Both the position numbers and the translations under genes were made by a program. DNA of 64,000 bases. Origin: a bacterium (GTDB lineage Bacteria > UBP4 > UBA4092 > JAOAEQ01). The DNA is taken from assembly GCA_026416715.1 (NCBI GenBank), contig JAOAEQ010000005.1, positions 79,546 to 143,545 on the forward strand, written 5' to 3'. This document shows positions 28,016 through 36,570 of the stretch, in pieces. Under the pieces are notes generated by a model, which worked only from the letters and a program-made list of their open reading frames with translations, did not search any database and was not told the origin of the DNA. Positions within the stretch are counted from its first letter, which is position 1. The number at the start of each line of letters is the position of its first letter.

Positions 28016-28564
28016 CTATGATTTTTTCTTTTCAGCAGTATCTTTTTTATTCTCAATGAACGACTCGAGCTTTTTCGTCCATTCTTCCAACTTTTTACTA
28101 ACATTCCCGGCACCGGTTTCAACATCTTTATTTATCTCTTCTAATTCTTTTTTAAGTTTTTCGATCCCAGGTTTAGCTTTTTCTTCTGCTGTTTTCGATG
28201 CGGCATCTAATTCACTACCAGCTTTTTCTAACAATCGTTTAACCTTTTCTTTACCTTTTTGCGTGGCAAGTTCCAACCGTGCCGCTGCAACTTCTGCTTT
28301 CGACTGCAACAGATGGAGTTTCAACTCTAATGTCTGTTCTTTTTGTCGCTGTTCATCGACCGCAGCAGCAGACTCTTGCTCTTTCTCCGATTTCATCGAT
28401 TGCGATTGAAGCTCGCGAGAAGCAGCAGTTCGGTTTATCTGTTGTAATTCTTTAGTTTGAAAATAAACATATACCGCTAATCCTAACGCTACCAGCGCAA
28501 TGAGAAACGTTAGAAATGTCATAATTCCGCCATAAGATTTTAACCGTTGTTGTTCAAAGTTCAT
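28016..28564 (-). CDS. Coiled-coil membrane-anchored protein
   Basis: 182 residues. A short cytoplasmic start (MNFEQQRLKSYGG), one membrane helix (MTFLTFLIALVALGLAVYVYF), then about 140 residues of charged coiled coil rich in K, E, A and Q, ending in a lysine-rich tail. A ribosome binding site (GAGGGGAG, seven bases) supports 28564; the longer in-frame start at 28597 has none. The function is unknown. It resembles several small envelope or apolipoprotein-like coiled-coil proteins but I would not assign it. It is divergent from a second coiled-coil protein at 28669-29067, so the two may be partners. Confidence 0.65.
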   Translation of the reverse strand: MNFEQQRLKSYGGIMTFLTFLIALVALGLAVYVYFQTKELQQINRTAASRELQSQSMKSEKEQESAAAVDEQRQKEQTLELKLHLLQSKAEVAAARLELATQKGKEKVKRLLEKAGSELDAASKTAEEKAKPGIEKLKKELEEINKDVETGAGNVSKKLEEWTKKLESFIENKKDTAEKKKS

Positions 28565-28668
28565 AGGTAAACTCCCCTCAAATAAAAATGTTTGCAAACG
28601 CGTTATTTTATGCTACCATATTACCACTAAATTTGATACATTTCAATAACTTTTTTGAGAGGAATCTT

Positions 28669-29067
28669 ATGGAACTCACTCGCTCACAAAAAGGAAGTAC
28701 GAATTGGATATTAATCGTTCTCTTAGTTATCGCTATTGTATTAGCGATATGCTTTTATACTCAAAAACGGATTATCGAAAAAGACCGGGATAATCTTGCT
28801 GCAGAATTACAGTCTTCCAAAGATACGACGAGTACGACGCTAATGCACGGCGCTAATCAAGAACTAGAATCATTGAAAAAACAGAATCAAGATTTAGCTC
28901 AACAATTAACCTTTGCGCATGATAGTATCAAACAGTTACAATCGGAACTCGCTGACCTGAAAAAGAAACAGAGTCAACCGGATAAAAAACCAAAAACGAC
29001 AGTAAAAAAACCCACCTCGAAAACTTCAACCAAGAAAACTACCACCGCTAAAAAAACGAAGAAGTAA
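28669..29067 (+). CDS. Single-pass membrane protein with coiled coil and basic tail
   Basis: 132 residues. The start at 28669 has GAGAGGA six bases upstream; a longer in-frame start at 28588 lacks one. A membrane helix (WILIVLLVIAIVLAICFY) is followed by a coiled coil (about residues 45-105). The tail is extremely lysine/threonine-rich (KKPTSKTSTKKTTTAKK), which could bind nucleic acid or acidic polymers. The function is unknown. It is divergent from the coiled-coil gene at 28016-28564, with 104 bases between the starts. Confidence 0.65.
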   Translation: MELTRSQKGSTNWILIVLLVIAIVLAICFYTQKRIIEKDRDNLAAELQSSKDTTSTTLMHGANQELESLKKQNQDLAQQLTFAHDSIKQLQSELADLKKKQSQPDKKPKTTVKKPTSKTSTKKTTTAKKTKK

Positions 29068-29202
29068 TCGTATGCGGTGATAGATAGAAAATCATGCTGA
29101 TGCTATAACAATAAACCTACCCAAAACTAGTTCCGAGACCAAATCGGGGTTAAATCATAGTGCCGTCTTTCGCATCAGATAAATCTGCATAAATCAAGAT
29201 TA

Positions 29203-29220
29203 GCCGGAGCAAACTCCGGC
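29203..29220. repeat. Short GC-rich hairpin between convergent genes
   Basis: GCCGGAG (29203-29209), four-base loop CAAA, then CTCCGGC: a perfect 7-base stem in a ~250-base AT-rich gap between convergent genes. No T-run follows, so it is not a clear terminator. It resembles the palindromes at 42583-42673 in style. Confidence 0.55.
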
Positions 29221-29316
29221 GTCTGGACTTTGATAAATCCCTAATGTATTTAGGATTAGATAATCCGGATTTGTTGCTATATCAGTTCCGCTTGTCTCAG
29301 ATAATGTTCTTCTCGA

Positions 29317-30597
29317 TTATTCCTGCAGTTTACTCACGTATTCAAGACATTTGAGCGCAGAATCGCGAATGATGGTTATTTTTTGCCGAGCGGTTATTTC
29401 CGGATGAATATATGGATTCCGAAAATGCTGGAGTTTAATCAACTCATGCGCTAGTTGCAGAATTTCATCTTCATTAGCCAACCCTTTCAATCCCAGCGGA
29501 TTATAAATATCCACCGCTCCGTGGGTAGTTGGCGCTTGATATTCTCTACCGAAACAAAAAATGATAATGCCCATCGCTTTCAATCCATCGGGTTTATATC
29601 GTTCACCATGCTGTAACATTTTTTCGAACACCAGTTTAATTTTATCTACCTGAAAATCAAGCGATTTATTCTGTTGCAATCGCATAATATATTGATAGAA
29701 AAATAAATCGATATTTTTCAAACGAGCATCATACAATTTCTGTAGTAAATCACGGAGCGTTGCAGAACGCAGAAATTTCGGGAGTTTATATCGGAACTTA
29801 TGTTTCGTTTCATTTTCAACGGCAAAACAGTATGAGAATCCGATACTTCGAGTGAAATCATAGCCGGTCTCGAATTCTGTTTGATAGCGATATAAAAATT
29901 CTGCGGTTCGGATATTTTCCTTTGATTCCTCCTGCAATTCCGGAAACTGCGAAAATACCTTTTCAATATCGCGTTCAACCTGTTGGGGTAACGTAACTGT
30001 AGTCTGTAATTGTTGCGCTTGGTACAAAGCGGATTTCGTTTCTGCGGTCAAACTCGGAACGGAATACATATACAGTAATTCTATAGCTTCACTTTTCACG
30101 TAGTTACTTAACGTATCATCATTCAGAATATTCCGCAATTGCGTGATGATATTATCTACTTGGCTTGGTTCAACCGTATCCTTCCATTGTTCGAATTGAT
30201 GGAGTAACCGGGTTTCTTTCTCCTGATGCGATATCGCACGTTCAATCAGTTTAAATAAATGTTCTATTTCATTCCCGACTCGACTTTTACTAATCACATA
30301 TTTCGCACCATATTCTTTCGCCAGCGCCCCTTCATCAAAAGTACCGACTGCGGAGATAAGAATAATTGGTATTTCCGGTCGTTTCGCTTGCAGTTCTTTA
30401 ATCAAATCTAACCCTTCGGTTCTGGTGCGCATATCCAAATCGGTAACGACCACCTGCGGCGTCTCGCGTTCGATTGTAGCCATCGCTTCGGTAGCGTTTT
30501 CCGCTTCAATGACATGATAGTTCCGAAGGAGCAGATTCCGTTTAACTGCCTGACGATATAACGGGTTATCATCTACGATAAGAATCGTTTTTCGCAT
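29317..30597 (-). CDS. Response regulator with unknown C-terminal output domain
   Basis: 426 residues. The N-terminal receiver domain (residues 1-125) has the paired aspartates D9-D10, the phosphoacceptor D53 (VVVTDLDM), and the conserved S in ILISAVG and K in YVISKS. The next ~300 residues contain no DNA-binding, HD-GYP, GGDEF or AAA+ motif that I can see; they are helical with FNPLGLKGLANEDEI-type segments and end in a helix near residue 420. This output is of unknown type. The sensor kinase upstream (30722-32662) is on the same strand, 125 bases away, so they form a likely two-component pair. Confidence 0.85.
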   Translation of the reverse strand: MRKTILIVDDNPLYRQAVKRNLLLRNYHVIEAENATEAMATIERETPQVVVTDLDMRTRTEGLDLIKELQAKRPEIPIILISAVGTFDEGALAKEYGAKYVISKSRVGNEIEHLFKLIERAISHQEKETRLLHQFEQWKDTVEPSQVDNIITQLRNILNDDTLSNYVKSEAIELLYMYSVPSLTAETKSALYQAQQLQTTVTLPQQVERDIEKVFSQFPELQEESKENIRTAEFLYRYQTEFETGYDFTRSIGFSYCFAVENETKHKFRYKLPKFLRSATLRDLLQKLYDARLKNIDLFFYQYIMRLQQNKSLDFQVDKIKLVFEKMLQHGERYKPDGLKAMGIIIFCFGREYQAPTTHGAVDIYNPLGLKGLANEDEILQLAHELIKLQHFRNPYIHPEITARQKITIIRDSALKCLEYVSKLQE

Positions 30598-30721
30598 AAT
30601 CTAAAACCTTATTCGTTGAATAAATCCATTATAATATCCAATAAAAATATAAAATGTTCAATAGTTTCGATCGAATATTAGTTCACCTTATTTCTAAGCG
30701 CAACAATTCCAACCTCTGATT

Positions 30722-32662
30722 TCAGGGTTCATGACTCGGTAATTCTATACAGAACGTTGCGCCACCAGTAGGATTATTCCGCGCACTAATTTTACCGCCG
30801 TGGAATTCACTGATAATTGTCTGCACCCACGCCAATCCCAACCCACCAGCGGCATCTTTATCTTTCGTTGAATAACCATAATTGAATAACCGTTTAGTTT
30901 GCTCTTCAGGAATGAGATTACCGCGTTCATCGCGAATACCCCAACCGTTATCTTTGATGAGAATCGTTATCCGACCATTTTCTTTATTGATGGTTGTTTG
31001 TAAGGTTACAGTTCCATTCAACGGTTGGGAAATACTCGCCAGTTTAATCGCTTCCAAAGCATTGGTTATGAGATTAAAGATTGCTAATTTGAATAAGCGT
31101 GGTTCTAGTTCGATTTGTGGGAGCTCGTTATCCAGCTCAAGTAAAAACTCTATTTTCCCGGCAGTAGATAATCGAAACAAATCTACCATACCCAGTAAAA
31201 GTTGATTCAGGTCAACCAGTTCATATTTCGGTTTTTTCAAATACGCAAATGCGCGATAGATATCAACTATTTCTTGCAGGAATTCGGTATTATTTTTCAA
31301 TCCTTGAATCGCATCAATAAACAATGTTTTTTGGTTCGGCGGTAATGCGTTCGGGTCAAATTGTTCGATTAACGATTGTAAGGTATTTAAATCCCAGCGG
31401 GTTGCTGCAATGACATTGGTTAAATCGTGCCCTAAATTCCGGGCGAGATTGATACTCACCTGATTTTTCTCTTGGTCAATCAATCGGCGTTGATATTCTT
31501 TCTTTTGCAACGCCAAACTCATTTGCTGAGCAATAAACGTAACAATTTCCTTATCTTGTTCGGTAAACGCGCTATATTTCTGGGACGAGCTGACTGCGAG
31601 TAATTCGATACTATCCTCTTTTGTACTCACGGGACAGAGGACTAAAGATTGCGTCTGAAAATAATCCAGCAGCACGTTTGCCGATTCTTCCGAACGATGG
31701 AGTATCATCGCACGATTCGTTTGTCCCAATTCTACTAAACGTTTATATAATGGCGTATCGAGCGGAATTTTTTCTTTTACATGATATACTTCAAGTTGGT
31801 GCGTTTGCTTATCCAGAAGCAGCAGTGACACCCGGTCATATTTCATCTGTTGTTCGACGATGTTACATATTTGCGCAATCGTTTCTTCAATAGTCAAATT
31901 CGGTTGGGATGCTACTAATTCCGCTATTTTTAAGTTTACGGTTAACAGTTTGGTATTTCGTGCCATCCGATTATATACATGTTCAATCAACGTTTTCGGC
32001 TTCCGAATAACTTCGATTGTTTCAAGGTCTGGAATCGATAAATGGTCAACCACGCGTTTAACCGGCAGGAGAAACCAGCGCATGATTAATCCATAGAGCC
32101 CGATTAAACATATCGGGATCAATAGCGCATAGTGAACATACCGACGGGTTAATTGCTCTATTTCCGGTGAATTGATTGGCGATGTATAATATGCAACTAA
32201 TCGGCCATATTCCTTATCGCCAACACTAATACTAATCTGGGTTAAATGCGAAAAAGAACGGGAAATCAGGCAATTATTCCGATTATTCATCCGGCGGAAC
32301 TTCGCTTTATCTTCATAACTAAATTTAACCGTATTATTATTGGTAAACAGTTCAATCCCATAAATGATACTTTCTGGATTCGCTACGATTTGTTCAACCA
32401 GTTTCTTGAATTCCAAATAATTTTGTGAGTTGCCTTGCGTTAACACCTGGATAGATAATTCGGTAAGTTGGGTGGTATAAGTCTGCCGCAGGTCGGCAAA
32501 ATACCGATTCGGATTACTCACAATCAGACTATTTTTTTCCCGTTGAAAGGTTACTTCGAGATAATATAATACTGCACCAATAGCTAAGATTAACCCTAGC
32601 GTAGCAAATAGGATAACAGAATAATTTCGGAGTGTTTGAATAAATCGAACGATTCGTTTCAC
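30722..32662 (-). CDS. Sensor histidine kinase with GAF domain
   Basis: 646 residues. Two membrane helices flank a periplasmic sensor region (first at residues ~13-35, second near 180-200 around YALLIPICLIGLYGLIM). A GAF domain follows (about residues 250-395; EQMKYDRVSLLLLDK, LVLCPVSTKEDSIELLAVSS). The dimerisation histidine lies in NLGHDLTNVIAATRWDL, the HD-type H-box found in several GAF kinases. The ATPase domain has NLITNALEAIKLAS (N-box), IKDNGWGI (G1) and GGLGLAWVQTI (G2). It phosphorylates, presumably, the response regulator encoded immediately downstream. The signal sensed is unknown. Confidence 0.93.
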   Translation of the reverse strand: MKRIVRFIQTLRNYSVILFATLGLILAIGAVLYYLEVTFQREKNSLIVSNPNRYFADLRQTYTTQLTELSIQVLTQGNSQNYLEFKKLVEQIVANPESIIYGIELFTNNNTVKFSYEDKAKFRRMNNRNNCLISRSFSHLTQISISVGDKEYGRLVAYYTSPINSPEIEQLTRRYVHYALLIPICLIGLYGLIMRWFLLPVKRVVDHLSIPDLETIEVIRKPKTLIEHVYNRMARNTKLLTVNLKIAELVASQPNLTIEETIAQICNIVEQQMKYDRVSLLLLDKQTHQLEVYHVKEKIPLDTPLYKRLVELGQTNRAMILHRSEESANVLLDYFQTQSLVLCPVSTKEDSIELLAVSSSQKYSAFTEQDKEIVTFIAQQMSLALQKKEYQRRLIDQEKNQVSINLARNLGHDLTNVIAATRWDLNTLQSLIEQFDPNALPPNQKTLFIDAIQGLKNNTEFLQEIVDIYRAFAYLKKPKYELVDLNQLLLGMVDLFRLSTAGKIEFLLELDNELPQIELEPRLFKLAIFNLITNALEAIKLASISQPLNGTVTLQTTINKENGRITILIKDNGWGIRDERGNLIPEEQTKRLFNYGYSTKDKDAAGGLGLAWVQTIISEFHGGKISARNNPTGGATFCIELPSHEP

Positions 32663-32695
32663 AGTATATCACTCGCATTGGAATACTAACCGTTG

Positions 32696-33169
32696 CTATG
32701 TCTTGATTTTCTTTTTCGTTAAGTCAATAATCAGTGGTACTTCCTTACAATCAGGGAATTTAACGCATTTAATACATTCAGTCCAGATTTTATGCGGCAA
32801 TAATGAACGGTCAATTTTTCTGAAACCGAGTTTCATAAAAAATTTCGGTTTATAGGTTAATGCAAAAACTCGATAGACACCGAGTTTTTTCGCTTCGGTT
32901 AAACAGGCGGTAACCAGTTGTTTTCCTAAACCTTGATTCTGATACGCACTCGATACCGCAAGTGATTTTAGTTCCGCTAAATCCTTCCAGGTAATATGTA
33001 AAGCACCGCAGGCAACAATTTTCCCGTTATGTTCAACCACAAAAAAATCTCGCAGATTTTCATACAGTTCACTCTGCGACCGTGGTAACATTTCATCTAA
33101 CGCCGCGAAATGATTGATTAATTCTTGGATTTGGGTTACGTCTTGGATTTTTGCTTTTCGTAATTTCAA
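32696..33169 (-). CDS. argA: GNAT N-acetyltransferase, N-acetylglutamate-synthase-like
   Basis: 157 residues of the GNAT fold. The acetyl-CoA loop is YQNQGLGKQLVTACL. The C-terminus LPHKIWTECIKCVKFPDCKE, with the cysteine pattern C-x2-C-x5-C, is typical of short stand-alone N-acetylglutamate synthases that make the first step of arginine biosynthesis in many bacteria. The start codon is TTG at 33169 with GGAGGGG nine bases upstream. No other arginine gene is in the window, so the assignment is by motif only. Confidence 0.75.
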   Translation of the reverse strand: MKLRKAKIQDVTQIQELINHFAALDEMLPRSQSELYENLRDFFVVEHNGKIVACGALHITWKDLAELKSLAVSSAYQNQGLGKQLVTACLTEAKKLGVYRVFALTYKPKFFMKLGFRKIDRSLLPHKIWTECIKCVKFPDCKEVPLIIDLTKKKIKT

Positions 33170-33273
33170 CTAGTTTTTCCCCTCCCACATAGAGTATGAC
33201 CAACGGTATAGATAAAGTTTTTCTTTCGTTACCGTTAGCAGGTATCACAGACACACCGATAGAATATTATCCT

Positions 33274-33495
33274 CTACGATACAATGTCGATTATTTTTAA
33301 ATACAATGAGTTCGATAAATCGTGTAAAATTTCAATAACTTCAGGATAAAAATCCGGCGAAACCCAAAGCTGAATCAACCCTAATTTCGCATCATCCGTT
33401 CGAACCACAGCAAACCCAGGATATCCCTCGAAAATATTGTTCAGATATCCAATCTCCCGAGGGTTAATCTGACATCGGATAGTAATGGTATTCAT
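33274..33495 (-). CDS. DUF4911-type small protein
   Basis: 73 residues. The pattern REIGYLNNIFEGYPGFAVVRT fits the DUF4911 family as I know it, a short alpha/beta protein without assigned function. It lies between the GNAT gene and the first pilT gene, on the same strand. A weak to absent ribosome binding site is seen. The family call is by recognition, not by a search. Confidence 0.7.
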   Translation of the reverse strand: MNTITIRCQINPREIGYLNNIFEGYPGFAVVRTDDAKLGLIQLWVSPDFYPEVIEILHDLSNSLYLKIIDIVS

Positions 33496-33555
33496 CGCTT
33501 AAGGTCACGGTAATATTAGTACTTTGAACGGAATATTGACATGTGGATATACTTC

Positions 33556-34653
33556 TCACCGGATAGTTCTGATTTCCGCAGTATTCGATTCATTCGTTCG
33601 TAATCGTTCTATTTCCGCAGGGACACGGGCATGGAGTAACGCGGTTTCAAACGATATTTTTTCTTGTAAATATAACTCTTTGAGCGCTCGATCCATCGTA
33701 ATCATTCCATCGCGCATCGAAGTCTCCATCTGGCTATGGAGCTGATGCGTTTTATTCTCACGGATAAGACTCCCGATAGCAGGCGTGTTAATCATGATTT
33801 CTACCGCTAGCACCCGCCCTTTTTTATCCGCACGAATTAATAGCTGTTGTGCAACTACCGCTAACAATGTCGCCGCTAATTGAGTCCGCACCTGCGGTTG
33901 CTGATGTGGCGGAAAAACATCGATGATTCGATCGATCGATTGCGGTGCGTTATTCGTATGTAACGTTGCTAACACGAGATGCCCGGTTTCCGCTGCGGTT
34001 AATGCTGCAGAAATCGTTTCTAAATCTCGCATTTCACCTATCAGGATAACGTCAGGATCTTGTCGCAACACATATTTTAACGCGCCAGCAAACGATTCGG
34101 TATCGGTATTAACCTCACGCTGGTCAACAATACTTTTCTTATGATGATGGACATATTCAATCGGGTCTTCAATCGCAATAACATGGCATCGGCGATGGTT
34201 GTTGATATAATCAATAATTGCGGCTAACGTTGTAGTTTTCCCATGTCCAGTCGGTCCCGTGATCAGAATCAATCCTTGATGTCGTAACGCTAACGATGCA
34301 ATCACCTTGGGTAAACCTAATTCAGCAAATGACGGGATACGCGATGGGATAGCGCGTATTGCACAGGATAACGACCCGCGCTGGTAATATACATTGACCC
34401 GGAACCGATTCTCCTGATGGAATCCTAACGAGAAATCTAACTCTTTCTTCAGTTTGACTTTCTCTTGCTGTTCGATACTCAACATACTATTGATTAACCG
34501 TGCAGTATCTCCTGGGGTTAGGATACCAAAATCTGTCGGAACTAATTCGCCATGGATTCGTAGTATCGGCGGTGCACCTGCGGTGAGTAATAAATCAGAA
34601 GCGTTCTTTTCAATCGCTAAATTTAATAACGTCTCTATTTTCAATTCACTCAT
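33556..34653 (-). CDS. pilT: Type IV pilus retraction ATPase PilT, copy 1
   Basis: Cytoplasmic hexameric ATPase that pulls pilins back into the membrane. 365 residues. The Walker A is GPTGHGKTT (133-141), with H where S is usual. The Walker B region IAIEDPIEYVHHHKK is followed by the Asp-box VNTDTESFAGALKYVLRQDPDV, the AIRAIPSRIPSF N-terminal domain end, and the PilT signature ILIGEMRDLETISAALTAAETGHLVLATLHTN. It lies in a run of same-strand genes just after a second PilT; the two have the same length and clear paralogy. No PilB, PilC or pilin gene is in the window. Confidence 0.93.
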   Translation of the reverse strand: MSELKIETLLNLAIEKNASDLLLTAGAPPILRIHGELVPTDFGILTPGDTARLINSMLSIEQQEKVKLKKELDFSLGFHQENRFRVNVYYQRGSLSCAIRAIPSRIPSFAELGLPKVIASLALRHQGLILITGPTGHGKTTTLAAIIDYINNHRRCHVIAIEDPIEYVHHHKKSIVDQREVNTDTESFAGALKYVLRQDPDVILIGEMRDLETISAALTAAETGHLVLATLHTNNAPQSIDRIIDVFPPHQQPQVRTQLAATLLAVVAQQLLIRADKKGRVLAVEIMINTPAIGSLIRENKTHQLHSQMETSMRDGMITMDRALKELYLQEKISFETALLHARVPAEIERLRTNESNTAEIRTIR

Positions 34654-34709
34654 AGTACTATCTTTTACCTGAAGGTTAGGAAACGTTCTCCTTTAAGGTT
34701 TGCTGACTA

Positions 34710-35807
34710 TTAATACATATCATGGACAGATTTCGCTTTCACGCCAGTAACGATACCTTCAACACTCTGTTTAAATTCTTCCGGACTCGTCGCATTAGCA
34801 ATTGCTTCTTCATAGGTTATAAGATTCTTACGATAAAGTTTCAAAAGCGATTGATTGAAAGTCTGCATGCCATAGTATTCCCCTTGTTCAATATACGTCG
34901 CAAGTTCGGTAGTTTTCCCTTCTAAAAGCAGTTTTTTAATCGTCGGCGTAACTACCATAACCTCAACTGCAGGAACTCGACCGACACCACTCGCTCTCGG
35001 TAATAGACGCAACGAGATGACACCACGCAAACACAACGCTAATTCTAACCGAATCTGCTGCTGCAAATATGCCGGGAAATAATTGATAATCCGTTCGATA
35101 GTAGTTGTAGCGTCTATAGTATGCAACGTTGAAAAAACTAAATGACCGGTTTCCGCAGCGGATATCGCCGTTGAAATGGTCTCTAAATCCCGCATTTCTC
35201 CGATCATAATCACATCCGGACTCTGCCGAAGTACATGCCGTAACGCTTCCGCAAATGAAATGGTATCCAACCCGATTTCCCGCTGATTGATGATACTCAG
35301 ATTATCTTCATGGACAAATTCAATCGGGTCTTCAATAGTCATAATATGACATTTCCGAGTATTATTGATATGATTCAACATTGCCGCTAAACAGGTGGAT
35401 TTCCCGCTGCCGGTTGTTCCAGTTACCAAAACCAATCCACGCGGTAATTCCGCTAATTCTTGCACGACCGGCGGTAGGGTTAATTCTTCAAACGTTAACG
35501 TCGGTCGTCGAACTAATCGTAGCACCATGCCCATGGTTCCGCGCTGACGGAAAACATTTATCCGAAACCGACCTACTCCACTTAACCCATAGGCTAAATC
35601 CATTTCCCAGGTTCGTTCAAACTGTGCTAGCTGTTCTTCGCTCATTAACTTTTTAGCGATACTTTGCACATCTTCCTGTTTTAACGCAGTAGCTTTCATC
35701 GGATAGAGTTTTCCATCAACGCGCATCACCGGCGGTCGACCGACTTTAATATACAAATCGGACGCATTCGAAAACGCCATTTTCTTAAGTAATTCTTCGA
35801 TTTCCAT
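34710..35807 (-). CDS. pilT2: Type IV pilus retraction ATPase PilT, copy 2
   Basis: 365 residues, same length as the neighbouring copy. The Walker A is GTTGSGKST (130-138), the standard form. Others: IMTIEDPIEFVHEDN, REIGLDTISFAEALRHVLRQSPDV, IGEMRDLETISTAISAAETGHLVFSTLHT. The C-terminal segment differs from copy 1. The start has a ribosome binding site-like AAGGAGG. Likely paralogous PilT or PilU. The pair may form a heterogeneous retraction motor; this is inference. Confidence 0.93.
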   Translation of the reverse strand: MEIEELLKKMAFSNASDLYIKVGRPPVMRVDGKLYPMKATALKQEDVQSIAKKLMSEEQLAQFERTWEMDLAYGLSGVGRFRINVFRQRGTMGMVLRLVRRPTLTFEELTLPPVVQELAELPRGLVLVTGTTGSGKSTCLAAMLNHINNTRKCHIMTIEDPIEFVHEDNLSIINQREIGLDTISFAEALRHVLRQSPDVIMIGEMRDLETISTAISAAETGHLVFSTLHTIDATTTIERIINYFPAYLQQQIRLELALCLRGVISLRLLPRASGVGRVPAVEVMVVTPTIKKLLLEGKTTELATYIEQGEYYGMQTFNQSLLKLYRKNLITYEEAIANATSPEEFKQSVEGIVTGVKAKSVHDMY

Positions 35808-35872
35808 AATCTTACCTCCTTAACGACGAAACACCAAATCGTGCTGCCGATTGAACAATATGGTATTGCTCT

Positions 35873-36052
35873 TTATCGAGATAACAGAAACACCACTACT
35901 GCTAATGCAACCACACCGCCAACTAACTGACCGAAAACAACCAAACCATGGTACACCTGTTTTTTGAACGTATCTTTCGTTAATGCTGCTACGACCACGG
36001 CAATAATTGCACTTAACGCTAAAAAATAAAATATATTCTGTATCGCTAGCAT
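35873..36052 (-). CDS. Small two-helix membrane protein
   Basis: 59 residues with two membrane helices (LAIQNIFYFLALSAIIAVVV and FGQLVGGVVALAVVVFLL) separated by a charged loop (TKDTFKKQVYHGL). It starts only 2 bases after the stop of the next upstream gene (TGATTATG), so the two are translationally linked. The function is unknown. Confidence 0.7.
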   Translation of the reverse strand: MLAIQNIFYFLALSAIIAVVVAALTKDTFKKQVYHGLVVFGQLVGGVVALAVVVFLLSR

Positions 36053-36054
36053 AA

Positions 36055-36552
36055 TCAAGTTTGGATTGCGGATTGTACGTTACGGATAGCGGCGCGATAA
36101 GTATCTAACGCATCTAACACTACAAAAAAGTTTAATGACCCGGAAACTACCATGTATAATGTTCCTACTTCGTAGGTAACCGCAGCGAGATTCCCGACAT
36201 GGAACCACGGGGTTAATTCTAATAGAGACATCAATCCATTCCCTAAACCGAATATGAACACAAAAATATTGACGATATTAAATTCCGGTGAAGAAAGTTT
36301 TAATACCGGAAACGCTATTTCTCCTTTAAGCCACATCCCCCAGAGAAATAATCCGTTAAGTAACAGGAAAAAAAGCCAACCTTTTTTGATAAGTCCGAGA
36401 TACCAATGCCCACTTCCTGGAACCAACCAACCTAAAATACACAGGAACACACAATGCCGTTTTTCTTTCCCAGTCAACGGCCGTTGTGCGGATTCAACTG
36501 GTTTTTGTTTTTTCGTCTCTTTGGAAGCAGTCCGTAGTCGTTTCGTCGCCAT
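36055..36552 (-). CDS. Multi-spanning membrane protein, TM2/DUF6677-like
   Basis: 165 residues. A basic N-terminus (KRLRTASKETKKQKPVE) precedes about four hydrophobic segments. The early motif ILGWLVPGSGHWYLGLIKKG resembles the TM2-type G-x2-Y/W-LG motif of small membrane proteins called DUF6677; that family label is my recognition only. Followed directly by the two-helix protein. Possible envelope or secretion accessory; function unknown. Confidence 0.65.
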   Translation of the reverse strand: MATKRLRTASKETKKQKPVESAQRPLTGKEKRHCVFLCILGWLVPGSGHWYLGLIKKGWLFFLLLNGLFLWGMWLKGEIAFPVLKLSSPEFNIVNIFVFIFGLGNGLMSLLELTPWFHVGNLAAVTYEVGTLYMVVSGSLNFFVVLDALDTYRAAIRNVQSAIQT

Positions 36553-36570
36553 AGTGAGTTATATCAATCG

